A DNA stretch of 64,000 nucleotides from Acidobacteriales bacterium 59-55 (GTDB taxonomy: Bacteria > Acidobacteriota > Terriglobia > Terriglobales > Acidobacteriaceae), in contig MKSV01000007.1 of the NCBI GenBank assembly GCA_001897435.1, positions 806,001 to 870,000 of the forward strand. The letters run 5' to 3'. Position 1 is the first letter of the stretch. Each line of letters begins with the position of its first letter. Below the pieces are notes generated by a model. That model did not search any database. It saw only the letters and a program-made list of their open reading frames with translations, and was not told the origin of the DNA. The translations under genes and the position numbers were made by a program. Below, one piece after another: positions 35,454 through 44,049 of the stretch.

Positions 35454-36626
35454 GTGAACTTTCGGTTTTCTGCGCGGACAGGATGGAACCTCGGCGAGAG
35501 CAAATTCGCGGCAACGATCCGAGAGATGCGCGCCTCCGGCCATCCGCTTTACGATCTAACCGTATCCAATCCAACCATTTGCGGCTTCAACTATAACGAA
35601 TCGACTTGGCTGGCGCCGCTATGCGACTCTAAAGCGTTGGTTTACGATCCCGACCCGTGCGGGATGCGATCAGTTCGTGAAGCCGTCGCCGCTTATTACA
35701 GCGACCACGGCGCGGCGGTCGATCCCGATGCATTGGTGTTAACCACCAGCACCAGCGAGGGTTACAGCTATCTCTTCCGCCTGCTCTGCGATGCCGGCGA
35801 CGAGGTGCTGGCAGCACAGCCGAGCTATCCGCTCTTCGACTTTCTCGCCGACCTCGACGACGTGAAGCTGCGGTCTTATCCGCTGTTCTACGACTATGGC
35901 TGGTGGATCGACTTCGCCGAACTGGAGCGCCGCATCAACCCACGCACAAGGGCCATCGTGATCGTCCATCCGAACAACCCGACCGGGCACGGAACTAAAG
36001 TATTGGAAAGGAATAGGTTGCAGGAGATCTGCCAGCGGCACGGGCTGGCCCTGATCGTGGACGAGGTCTTTCTGGATTACTCTCTACAACGCTCAGACAC
36101 CGAGGAACTGGTCAGCTTCGCCGTCGGTCCGCACCCGGTTCCGACCTTCGCTCTGAGCGGGATGAGCAAGATTGCCGGCCTGCCGCAGATGAAGGCCGCA
36201 TGGATCGCCGGGTTCGGACCGGAGGCCGTTCTGCGCGAGGCGATGGCGCGGCTGGAGATGATCGCCGATACCTTCCTGTCGATGAACGCTCCGGTGCAAC
36301 TGGCGCTGCCCACCTGGCTGCAACTGAGGAAGGGAATTCAGGAGCAGATTCGGGAGCGCGTTCGGGTGAATCTGGCCTGTGCCGAAGCGAGCGGCGTGGA
36401 GGTGCTTCGGGTGGAGGCTGGGTGGTGCGCGATTCTTCGGTTGCCGCAGGGGCGCAGCGATCTGGCGGAGGCGCTGCTGAGGGAGTGCTGCGTTGTGGTG
36501 CATCCGGGGGCGTTCTATGGGATCGCCGAGGAGGGACGAATCGTGGTGAGCCTGATCGGTCCGGCAGATGACTTTGCTGAGGGGATGAGGCGGATCGCCG
36601 GCTTTGCGAAGGAATCAACTAAGTAA
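35454..36626 (+). CDS. PLP-dependent aminotransferase class I/II
   Basis: A 390-residue fold-type I aminotransferase. Lys239 in FALSGMSKIAGLPQMKAAW is the PLP-binding residue. Other family elements are VHPNNPTGHG (Asn-Pro), LIVDEVFLDYS (Asp) and a C-terminal Arg region GRIVVSLIG. The substrate is not apparent. The start is a GTG at 35454 with GGAGGGG abutting it. An ATG at 35446 opens a 3-codon frame whose TGA overlaps the GTG, so reinitiation is possible. Confidence 0.88.
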   Translation: MNFRFSARTGWNLGESKFAATIREMRASGHPLYDLTVSNPTICGFNYNESTWLAPLCDSKALVYDPDPCGMRSVREAVAAYYSDHGAAVDPDALVLTTSTSEGYSYLFRLLCDAGDEVLAAQPSYPLFDFLADLDDVKLRSYPLFYDYGWWIDFAELERRINPRTRAIVIVHPNNPTGHGTKVLERNRLQEICQRHGLALIVDEVFLDYSLQRSDTEELVSFAVGPHPVPTFALSGMSKIAGLPQMKAAWIAGFGPEAVLREAMARLEMIADTFLSMNAPVQLALPTWLQLRKGIQEQIRERVRVNLACAEASGVEVLRVEAGWCAILRLPQGRSDLAEALLRECCVVVHPGAFYGIAEEGRIVVSLIGPADDFAEGMRRIAGFAKESTK

Positions 36627-36682
36627 CTAGTTGGTGATTCCATATCAAGTAGTGGATGGCATTATATCTATAAAGTATTCAT

Positions 36683-37309
36683 TTATATAAGGAATGGATT
36701 AGAGTCTCTTTCTTCTCCAATGGTAGTTCCGTGGCCGTGGCCGGGGATGACCGTGACCTCATCCGGCAGCGGGAGCAGGGAATCTCGAATGGATTGGAGC
36801 AGCTTCCGGGTGTTGCCGCCGGGGAGATCGGTGCGGCCGACCGAGCCCGCGAAGAGGGTGTCTCCGGCGAGCAGGAGTTTCTGCTGCGGCAGATAGAGGC
36901 AGACGCTGCCCTCGGTATGTCCGGGGGTGTGGAGGATGGAGCCGGTGAGTCCGGCGATGGAGACGGTCTGGCCATCTTCGAGGCTGGCATCGGGCGGCGC
37001 GACCTCCGGGGTAGGGATGCTGAGCCATCCGGCCTGAATGTCCATCATTTTGACCAGCGGCAGGTCGTTCTGGTTGTAGAGGATGGGCGCTCCGGTGACG
37101 CGCTTGAGGCTCTGCGCTCCGGCGATATGGTCGATGTGGGCGTGGGTAATGATGATCTGCTTGACGGTGAGATTGTGCCTTTTGAGGGCGCTGACGATAC
37201 GGGAGATATCGTCGCCGGGATCGACCACGATGGCTTCACGCGAGTCTTCATCGCCGAGGATGGAGCAGTTGCACTGGAGCGGGCCGACGATCAGGATTTC
37301 GTGGATCAT
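36683..37309 (-). CDS. Metallo-beta-lactamase-fold hydrolase (glyoxalase II-like)
   Basis: A 208-residue protein with the metal-binding motif THAHIDHIAG (His56, His58, Asp60, His61), LHTPGHTEGSVCLYLPQQ, AGDTLFAGSVGRTDLPGG and a terminal GHG. The order matches the YcbL/glyoxalase II-like group that hydrolyses thioesters such as S-lactoylglutathione. No signal peptide. It lies between the plus-strand aminotransferase gene and secG. Confidence 0.93.
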   Translation of the reverse strand: MIHEILIVGPLQCNCSILGDEDSREAIVVDPGDDISRIVSALKRHNLTVKQIIITHAHIDHIAGAQSLKRVTGAPILYNQNDLPLVKMMDIQAGWLSIPTPEVAPPDASLEDGQTVSIAGLTGSILHTPGHTEGSVCLYLPQQKLLLAGDTLFAGSVGRTDLPGGNTRKLLQSIRDSLLPLPDEVTVIPGHGHGTTIGEERDSNPFLI

Positions 37310-37398
37310 GGATCAAGGGTACAGGGAGGCTTGAAGGGAATGAAAATGCGCAGGCTATGATGGCCTGCGCATGGATGAAGCCGGAGACGATTTGCCGA

Positions 37399-37695
37399 CT
37401 ACTTCTTAGGGGTCGTCTGGGTAACGGGGTGGCTGGAGCCGGAGAGGACGGAGTGGTCGCCGCTGCTGCGGGAGAGCATGACCGTCAGCGCTATGGAGGT
37501 GACCATGAAGACGACTGCCGACCAGGCGGTGAGCTTGGTGAGGAGGGTAGCCGAGCCGCGAGGACCGAAGGCCGTCTGCGACCCCTGGCCGCCGAAGGCT
37601 CCGGCGAGGTCGGCGGAACTGCCCTGTTGCAGCAGGATGATCGCAACCAGGAAGAAGGAGACGATGACGTGGATGACAATGACGAAGTAGAGCAT
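37399..37695 (-). CDS. secG: Preprotein translocase subunit SecG
   Basis: An auxiliary subunit of the SecYEG channel. The 98-residue protein has two membrane helices (about residues 3-22 and 55-75) around the conserved cytoplasmic loop LLQQGSSADLAGAFGGQGSQ and TAFGPRGSATLLTKLT. The tail is Ser/Thr/Lys-rich. It is the most recognisable SecG signature in small membrane proteins. Confidence 0.95.
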   Translation of the reverse strand: MLYFVIVIHVIVSFFLVAIILLQQGSSADLAGAFGGQGSQTAFGPRGSATLLTKLTAWSAVVFMVTSIALTVMLSRSSGDHSVLSGSSHPVTQTTPKK

Positions 37696-37913
37696 GGAAG
37701 TGGCTTGATAACCTTCTTGACGCGAAATGTGGGGGTTGGCGCGAGAGGCGGGAGTTCAACCCCTGCCGTACAAAGTTCGTACCGGAACCTGACATTGAGT
37801 GTATCATCGGGCGTCGCAGAGCCCCAACTGTTTCAGTTGCCTGGGCAGGTACGGCACGAGCCGGCAGGAAGGCCTGCGCTGGAAACGGAGCGGCTCGGCG
37901 GGGGCCGCTTTGG

Positions 37914-38798
37914 TTACTGCTTTGGAGTCTCGCCGATTCGGTCGAGATCGGCGATGATCTCGGGAGGCAGTTGCAATATCGCTGCCTTGAGGTTTTCGCG
38001 GAGATGTCCTACAGACGATGTTCCGGGAATCAGCAGAATGTTGGGGGAGCGCTGAAGCAGCCACGCAAGCGCGACCTGCATGGGTGTGCTGTCGAGTGAG
38101 GTTGCCGCCGTGTCGAGTGCCGACGACTGTAACGGAGTGAATCCTCCGAGCGGGAAGAACGGCACATAGGCGATACCTTGGCCCGCGAGGCCGTCGATCA
38201 GGTTGTCGTCGCTTCGGTGGGCCACGTTGTAGAAGTTCTGCACACAGACGATTTCGGAGATAGCCTGTGCCTCGGCCAGTTGTTTGGAGTTGACGTTGCT
38301 GAGGCCGAGATGACGGATGAGCCCTTGCTGCTTTAGTTCGGCGAGCACGGTGAAGGGCGCTTCGATCGATCCCTCCTCCGGCCCGGTGATTCCTCCGACC
38401 CGCAGATTGACGACATCGAGAGCGTCGAGGCCAAGGTTGCGGAGATTGTCGTGAACGGCGTCGATCAACTCCTGCCGCGAGAGAGCATGAATCCACGACT
38501 TGTCTTCGCCGCGGCGAGCGCCCACCTTGGTGACGATCACGAGGCCGTCCGCGTAGGGATGGAGCGCCTGTTTGATCAGTTGATTGGTGACATGCGGACC
38601 ATAGAAATCGCTGGTGTCGATATGGTTGACGCCGGCTTCGATGGCCTCGCGCAGAACGGCAAGCGCGCCGTCAACGTCACGGGGCGGTCCCCACACCTGC
38701 GGACCGGCAAGCTGCATGGCGCCATAGCCCATGCGGTTGACGGTCGTCGAGGTGTTGGGGAGGGTGAAGGTGCCGCCGAGGTTTGCCTGAGTCGTCAT
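37914..38798 (-). CDS. Aldo/keto reductase
   Basis: A 294-residue NADPH-dependent oxidoreductase of the AKR superfamily: GYGAMQLAGPQVWGPPRDVD, the catalytic NHIDTSDFYGPHVTNQLI (Asp and Tyr), VIVTKVGARRGED (Lys), and the C-terminal cofactor-binding ILLIPGTSSVGHLRENLKAA. The tetrad His position is Asn (DVVNLRVGG), as in a known AKR subgroup. It is divergent from the TetR-family gene across 89 bases, so probably controlled by it. Confidence 0.92.
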   Translation of the reverse strand: MTTQANLGGTFTLPNTSTTVNRMGYGAMQLAGPQVWGPPRDVDGALAVLREAIEAGVNHIDTSDFYGPHVTNQLIKQALHPYADGLVIVTKVGARRGEDKSWIHALSRQELIDAVHDNLRNLGLDALDVVNLRVGGITGPEEGSIEAPFTVLAELKQQGLIRHLGLSNVNSKQLAEAQAISEIVCVQNFYNVAHRSDDNLIDGLAGQGIAYVPFFPLGGFTPLQSSALDTAATSLDSTPMQVALAWLLQRSPNILLIPGTSSVGHLRENLKAAILQLPPEIIADLDRIGETPKQ

Positions 38799-38887
38799 GG
38801 TGTTGTCCTCTCGTCTGTCGCAATGATTGTTAGATCGTCCGGCTGCTTGTGTTTAGATGAAGAAAGCTTCAGATAAGGAGTTCGCAT

Positions 38888-39553
38888 TTGCCTCGACGTT
38901 CTCAGGTGCTTCTAGATCCGCGTAAATTGCCGGTTCAGGCGCGTTCGGCTGCGAGCGTGGACGCTATTCTCGAAGCCACCGTTCAGGTTTTGCTGAGCGC
39001 GGGAAAGGAACGGCTCACCACGACAAGGGTGGCGTCGCGAGCCGGCGTGTCGGTCGGAACGCTGTACCAGTATTTCCCCAACAAGAGCGCGCTGCTGCAG
39101 GCTGTGTTGAAACGTCACATGGACGCGGTGATGGAGGCGGTAGAACGGGTTTGTCTGGAGCAGAGGGGCAATGCTCTGCGGCAGATGGCGACATCGCTGG
39201 TCGTTGCGTTCCTTGACGCCAAGATGAAGGATGCGAAGACGAGCGTCGCTCTCTATTATGTAAGCGCCGACGTGGACGGAGCGAAGATCATCGAGCGGAT
39301 AGGCGTGCGGTCCAATAAGGCGATTGCCGGGATGCTGGCGACTGCCCGCGAGCCGCTCAACAGAGATACTCAACTGGTGGCTTCGATGCTGCAGGGCGCG
39401 ATGGCCGCGGTGAGCCGGAGAGTGCTCGAATCGGGTGCGCCCGAGAAGCATCTTGCGGCTTTGCGAGATGAACTTATCTTCTTTGTGTGCGCATACGTGG
39501 AGGCCTGTTCGGCGCGGCCGCCGGCTACACCGCGAGCGAAGTCGATGGACTGA
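38888..39553 (+). CDS. TetR-family transcriptional regulator
   Basis: A 221-residue repressor: N-terminal helix-turn-helix (RLTTTRVASRAGVSVGTLYQ, then YFPNKSALLQAVLKRHMDAV) and a helical ligand-binding part. The start is TTG at 38888 with AAGGAG at 38875-38880, 7 bases upstream; no in-frame ATG lies closer to the HTH. It is divergent from the aldo/keto reductase and followed by an MFS transporter, a common regulator-reductase-efflux arrangement. Confidence 0.9.
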   Translation: MPRRSQVLLDPRKLPVQARSAASVDAILEATVQVLLSAGKERLTTTRVASRAGVSVGTLYQYFPNKSALLQAVLKRHMDAVMEAVERVCLEQRGNALRQMATSLVVAFLDAKMKDAKTSVALYYVSADVDGAKIIERIGVRSNKAIAGMLATAREPLNRDTQLVASMLQGAMAAVSRRVLESGAPEKHLAALRDELIFFVCAYVEACSARPPATPRAKSMD

Positions 39554-39632
39554 AGCTTTTCTGTCAGGTATCTTTCTCTGGCGAAGACTTGCGGAGGCCG
39601 CAGGCTTCGAGGACGCATAACGCGCGCGAAGG

Positions 39633-40955
39633 ATGAGACCGGCATTGAATTTTTCCGCTGTAGACCTCGGCGCGTCGGATGCTGTTCTGGATCGCGCGAT
39701 CTCGCGAACGACGCGGCGGCTGGCTCCCTTCCTGATGCTGATGTTCGTGGTCTCGTTCCTGGACCGCTCGAATATCGGCTTTGCCAAGCAGGCGCTCGAG
39801 GAGTCGGTTGGCATCTCGGAGGCGATCTACGCTCTGGGCGCGGGGCTGTTTTTTATCAGCTATTCGCTGTGCGGATTTCCCAGCAACCTGATTCTGCATA
39901 AGGTGGGGGCGAAGCTCTGGCTGGCGCTGCTGATGGTGGCCTGGGGAGTCGCGTCGATGGCCACCATGTTTGTCGGCGGCGCCACTTCGTTCTACCTGCT
40001 GCGGCTGCTGCTGGGAGTGCTGGAGGCCGGATTTTTTCCGGGCGCGATTCTCTATGTGACCTATTGGTTTCCGAATCGCGTTCGCGGACGGGTTCTGGGG
40101 CTGTTCTACCTGGGAGTGCCGCTGGCTCTGATTGTCGGCGGGCCGCTGTCGGGGATGCTGCTCGATATACGACCGTTGGCCAGGCTGGAGAGCTGGCAGT
40201 GGATGTTTGTTGTAGAAGGATTCCTGGCAGTCGCCGTCGGAGTCTTCGCATTCTGGTATCTGGACGACAGGCCGTCCCATGCCGCCTGGCTGCCAGTTGA
40301 CGAGAAGCGAGCGCTGGTCGATGCGCTGGCTCATGAGGAGAAGGAGCGTCAATCGGTTGGGCCGGTGAATATTCTCCCCATGTTGCGCGATCCGCGCGTG
40401 CTCTATTTTCTATTGATCTACATGCTGATTCAGATGAGCACCTATGGGGCGGTCTTCTATCTCCCGGTGGAGATATCGACGCTGCTGGGAACGCCGGTGG
40501 GGTTTGAAGTTGGCGTGGTGTCGGCGATCCCTTGGATATGCACGCTGATCGCAGTTTATTTTTTGCCGCAGCTCGCCGACCGATTCAACCTGCATCGTCA
40601 ATTTGCCTATCTCGTGCTGTTGATCGCGGGCTGCGCGAGCTTTGCCTTTCCCTCGACCGGGCCGCTGATGGGGGTTGTGATGCTGTCGCTCGCGGTCACC
40701 GGCTTTATTACCGTGCAGCCGCTGTTTTGGACCTTTCCAACGGGATACCTGTCTGATCGCGCTGCTGCGGGCGGTATCGCCGTGATCGGGATGGGCAACC
40801 TGGGAGGCTTTCTTGCTCCTAACCTGAAGGTCTGGGCCGATGAGTACTTCGTCTCGCAGAATGCGGGCCTGTATCTTCTGGCCGGACTGACGGTTTTGAA
40901 TGCGGGATTGATCGCACTTCTCGGGAGTCGCAAGACGGCGAAGAGCGCAGATTGA
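39633..40955 (+). CDS. MFS transporter (anion:cation symporter type)
   Basis: A 440-residue 12-helix transporter. The N-terminal MFS signature region FVVSFLDRSNIGFAKQALEE resembles the ACS family (4-hydroxyphenylacetate, phthalate and sugar-acid permeases), with LRLLLGVLEAGFFPGAILYV and a large central loop (about 215-240). It may import an organic acid or export a toxic compound; the neighbours TetR and aldo/keto reductase fit either. It starts 79 bases after the TetR gene. Confidence 0.88.
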   Translation: MRPALNFSAVDLGASDAVLDRAISRTTRRLAPFLMLMFVVSFLDRSNIGFAKQALEESVGISEAIYALGAGLFFISYSLCGFPSNLILHKVGAKLWLALLMVAWGVASMATMFVGGATSFYLLRLLLGVLEAGFFPGAILYVTYWFPNRVRGRVLGLFYLGVPLALIVGGPLSGMLLDIRPLARLESWQWMFVVEGFLAVAVGVFAFWYLDDRPSHAAWLPVDEKRALVDALAHEEKERQSVGPVNILPMLRDPRVLYFLLIYMLIQMSTYGAVFYLPVEISTLLGTPVGFEVGVVSAIPWICTLIAVYFLPQLADRFNLHRQFAYLVLLIAGCASFAFPSTGPLMGVVMLSLAVTGFITVQPLFWTFPTGYLSDRAAAGGIAVIGMGNLGGFLAPNLKVWADEYFVSQNAGLYLLAGLTVLNAGLIALLGSRKTAKSAD

Positions 40956-41075
40956 GGTGAGCAGTCAGTGCTCGCAGGGGGCGGTCCTTTCCTTCTGCCT
41001 GCCGCTGATCGGCGGCCTCGGGATTTAGGGATGCGCTGTAAAATGAGGCTTAACGTTTGCTGACGAGGTGCATCC

Positions 41076-41531
41076 ATGGCGAAGTATACGAAGAGCGCGG
41101 AGTCCGTCTCGCGCCTTACGCCCGAGCAGTTCGAGGTCACGCAGCACAGCGCGACCGAGCGTCCCTTTGAGAACGAGTACTGGGATCATGACGAGCCGGG
41201 GATCTACGTGGATATCGTCTCGGGTGAGCCGCTGTTCTCGTCGCTGGACAAGTTCCACAGCCACTGCGGCTGGCCCAGCTTTACCAAGCCGGTCGAAGCG
41301 GGGAACGTGGATGAGCGGCATGACGACACTTATGGCATGAGACGGACGGAGGTTCGATCGACACACGGGGATAGTCACCTGGGGCATGTCTTCGATGACG
41401 GCCCCAGGGAAGCGGGCGGGTTGCGCTATTGCATCAACTCGGCATCGCTGCGCTTCATTCCTCTCGATGAGCTTGAGAGTGAAGGCTACGGCAGCTATCT
41501 GAAGCTGTTTGAAGCAGGGAAGAAGGAGTAA
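41076..41531 (+). CDS. msrB: Peptide methionine (R)-S-oxide reductase MsrB
   Basis: Reduces methionine-R-sulfoxide in damaged proteins. The 151-residue protein has the catalytic Cys119 in [26 protein letters not shown], and a possible resolving Cys64 in [10 protein letters not shown]. The structural-zinc CxxC pairs of some MsrB proteins are absent. It precedes msrA by 4 bases and is probably co-translated. Confidence 0.96.
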   Translation: MAKYTKSAESVSRLTPEQFEVTQHSATERPFENEYWDHDEPGIYVDIVSGEPLFSSLDKFHSHCGWPSFTKPVEAGNVDERHDDTYGMRRTEVRSTHGDSHLGHVFDDGPREAGGLRYCINSASLRFIPLDELESEGYGSYLKLFEAGKKE

Positions 41532-41535
41532 CGAC

Positions 41536-42042
41536 ATGGCCTCAAACGAGCTTGCGATTCTTGCCGGCGGCTGCTTCTGGGGCATGCAGGATCTGCTGCG
41601 GCGCTACCCCGGCGTGATCTCTACGCGGGTGGGATACACCGGCGGCGAGGTTAAAGATGCGACCTATCGCCGACACGAGGGTCATGCCGAAGCGATTGAG
41701 ATTGTCTTTGATCCTGGGAAGATGACCTATCGACGGATATTGGAATGGTTCTTCCAGATTCATGATCCGACGACGCTGAACCGGCAGGGAAACGATATCG
41801 GGACCAGCTACCGTTCAGCCATCTTTTACACGACCGACGAACAGAAGCGGATTGCGGAAGAGACGATTGCCGACGTCAACGCCTCGGGTCTGTGGCCCGG
41901 CCGGGTGGTGACGGAGGTGACGCCTGCGGGAGAATTCTGGGAGGCCGAGCCGGAACACCAGGACTATCTGGAGCGCATTCCAAACGGGTATACGTGTCAC
42001 TTTGTCAGACCGAACTGGGTACTGCCTAAACGTGCGGTCTAA
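41536..42042 (+). CDS. msrA: Peptide methionine (S)-S-oxide reductase MsrA
   Basis: Reduces methionine-S-sulfoxide. The 168-residue protein carries the GGCFWG catalytic motif (Cys13), [38 protein letters not shown] and the C-terminal NGYTCHF. ATG 41536 has GGAG 7 bases upstream. It forms a two-gene unit with msrB, so both diastereomers of oxidised methionine are repaired together. Confidence 0.97.
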   Translation: MASNELAILAGGCFWGMQDLLRRYPGVISTRVGYTGGEVKDATYRRHEGHAEAIEIVFDPGKMTYRRILEWFFQIHDPTTLNRQGNDIGTSYRSAIFYTTDEQKRIAEETIADVNASGLWPGRVVTEVTPAGEFWEAEPEHQDYLERIPNGYTCHFVRPNWVLPKRAV

Positions 42043-42186
42043 AATCCCGGCATGATTCCGAGGCTTAGGCTATGCGGGCTTATCGGATGGGCCTTTATCG
42101 GCTTGAGGCATAGGGGAAGGAGATGCCCTTCTTCTTGAAGGCATCTTCACACAACGCGGCGTACCCAACATGGAGGAGAAGACAGA

Positions 42187-42582
42187 ATGGAAATCAAGCG
42201 GAATGGTTCGCAGCCTTCGATCAAGGGGCCTTCGGATTGGTTCACGGGCGCGGTTCGTATCGATCCGTTGTTTCAGGCACCGGATCCCGCGCGCGCTCAA
42301 GGCGCCAGCGTCACCTTCGAGCCCGGTGCGCGCACGGCATGGCATACGCACCCGCTGGGACAGACGCTGATCGTCACGGCGGGCTGTGGCTGGGTTCAGC
42401 ATGAAGGTGGACCGATCGAGGAGGTTCAGCCGGGCGATGTCGTCTGGTTTTCTCCGAATGAGAAGCACTGGCACGGGGCAACGCCGAATACCGCCATGAC
42501 ACACATCGCTATTCAGGAGAGGCTCGACGGAAAGGTGGTCGAATGGATGGAGAAGGTGAGTGAAGAACAGTATCGCAAGTGA
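42187..42582 (+). CDS. Cupin-domain protein
   Basis: A 131-residue single-domain cupin. Metal-ligand motif 1 is [20 protein letters not shown] and motif 2 is [19 protein letters not shown]. It resembles the small cupins annotated near carboxymuconolactone decarboxylases. No metal or substrate can be assigned. GGAG lies upstream of the ATG in GGAGGAGAAGACAG. It stands alone between msrA and tRNA-Leu. Confidence 0.88.
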   Translation: MEIKRNGSQPSIKGPSDWFTGAVRIDPLFQAPDPARAQGASVTFEPGARTAWHTHPLGQTLIVTAGCGWVQHEGGPIEEVQPGDVVWFSPNEKHWHGATPNTAMTHIAIQERLDGKVVEWMEKVSEEQYRK

Positions 42583-42619
42583 TCTCAGCCTGCTTGCATA
42601 GCAGTTACAGCAAACAATA

Positions 42620-42643
42620 AGGTCAGCCTGTATAGACTGACCT
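42620..42643 (-). terminator. Stem-loop downstream of tRNA-Leu
   Basis: AGGTCAG and CTGACCT pair around CCTGTATAGA. On the minus strand it lies 30 bases after tRNA-Leu and is followed by TTATTGTTTG, so it probably ends the tRNA transcript. Confidence 0.65.
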
Positions 42644-42672
42644 CGGTGTAAGTGTTTGATTCTTTGGATTGG

Positions 42673-42754
42673 TGCGGAGGAGGGGACTTGAACCCCTATG
42701 CCTTGCGGCGCTAGCACCTCAAGCTAGTGCGTCTGCCAATTTCGCCACCTCCGC
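42673..42754 (-). tRNA. tRNA-Leu (anticodon GAG)
   Basis: An 82-nt class II tRNA on the minus strand. The acceptor stem GCGGAGG pairs with CCTCCGC, with discriminator A. The anticodon arm is CTAGC-TTGAGGT-GCTAG, giving anticodon GAG. The variable arm has GCC-GCAA-GGC and the T arm AGGGG-TTCAAGT-CCCCT. CCA is not encoded. Confidence 0.97.
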
Positions 42755-43004
42755 ATTTTTTCTCTTACGCTTGAGAGCGAAAAGTGCGGTGAGCAATCCG
42801 AAGCTTAGTATACCATCGCCCGGCGGGTCCGGGCAGGGCCGCAAAGTGTGGATTTCATTCCGGATGAGAGAGAGATACGAGGTCCGGGGGCGGCATATAC
42901 CGGGCTTGCCAAGGGGGACATTTCACTAACGGCTGAGCCAGTTGGGGAGGGCGGGCCGTGGGGCGATATCCTGCCGATCGATTCACTTCATTTACAGTGA
43001 CAAT

Positions 43005-43955
43005 ATGATGAAATTGTCGAAAGTTGACCTGGTCGGAGTTGGACTCAACGCCACGGACACCGTGATTCCCCTTGCAAATTACCCGGTGAGAGGTTCCAAG
43101 GTAGAGTTCAACGCCGCGGATGTCCTGCCGGGCGGACAGGTCGCGAGCACAGTGGTTGCATGTCAACTATGGGGAATGCGTACGCGATATGTTGGCAGCC
43201 TGGGTGACGACAGCGCCGCGTCGCTGCATCGCAAGGCGTTCGACCACGCCGGCGTGGAGACGCAGATTATCGCCGTGGAAGAGTGTGCAAGCCGGCAGTC
43301 GTTGATCCTGGTCGACGATGGAGGGGAGCGGACGGTGCTTTGGCGGCGGGACGAACGACTGGACCTGCGTCCGAGCGATCTCCAAAGGGAGTGGATCGTG
43401 AATGCGCGGGCGCTTCACGTCGACGGCTACGACACGGCAACGGCTACCGTGGCGGCGGCCTGGGCGCGAGAGGCCGGGATACCGGTCATCGCCGATCTGG
43501 ATGAGCTTTATCCCGGGGTGGAGGGGCTCATCGAGAACATCGACTACCTGATCGTCAGCAGAGATTTTCCCTGCCGGTTGATGAAGGAAGCGGATCTGGA
43601 GACAGCGCTGCGCGGAATGCAGCTTCGCTATGGATGCCGCGTTACTGCCGCGACGCTGGGAGAAGGCGGAGTATTGGCCTGGGACGGAGAGCAGTTTTAC
43701 TACAACCCTGCCTATCGGGTGCCGGTAGTCGATACGACCGGGGCCGGGGACACCTTTCACGCCGGGTTTATCTACGGGCTGCTTCAGGGGTGGCCGCTCG
43801 AACGCCAACTCGACTTCGCCTGCGCGGCTGCTGCATTGAACTGCACCGCCGTGGGGGCGCGGGGAGGCATTCGGACGGTGGAGACGATCGAAGATTTGAT
43901 GGCAACCGGCGCGCGCTACGAGCCGATTTTTCTATGCGACGCGCGTGTCGAGTGA
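43005..43955 (+). CDS. PfkB-family carbohydrate kinase
   Basis: A ribokinase-like sugar kinase of about 316 residues. The N-terminal signature is PGGQVASTVVACQLWGMRTR and the C-terminal PfkB signature DTTGAGDTFHAGFIYGLLQG includes the catalytic base Asp249. Both are intact. Adjacent ATGs at 43005 and 43008 are alternatives. The sugar is unknown. It lies alone, convergent with the decarboxylase gene. Confidence 0.93.
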   Translation: MMKLSKVDLVGVGLNATDTVIPLANYPVRGSKVEFNAADVLPGGQVASTVVACQLWGMRTRYVGSLGDDSAASLHRKAFDHAGVETQIIAVEECASRQSLILVDDGGERTVLWRRDERLDLRPSDLQREWIVNARALHVDGYDTATATVAAAWAREAGIPVIADLDELYPGVEGLIENIDYLIVSRDFPCRLMKEADLETALRGMQLRYGCRVTAATLGEGGVLAWDGEQFYYNPAYRVPVVDTTGAGDTFHAGFIYGLLQGWPLERQLDFACAAAALNCTAVGARGGIRTVETIEDLMATGARYEPIFLCDARVE

Positions 43956-44049
43956 CGGGCGACTCGGTCTGAGTCGAGATGACGTTTCTTCGCTGTTTTA
44001 TTTCTGACGGGAATCCGCGTCCTTTTACGGATAGGGGATTTCCTCTTTG

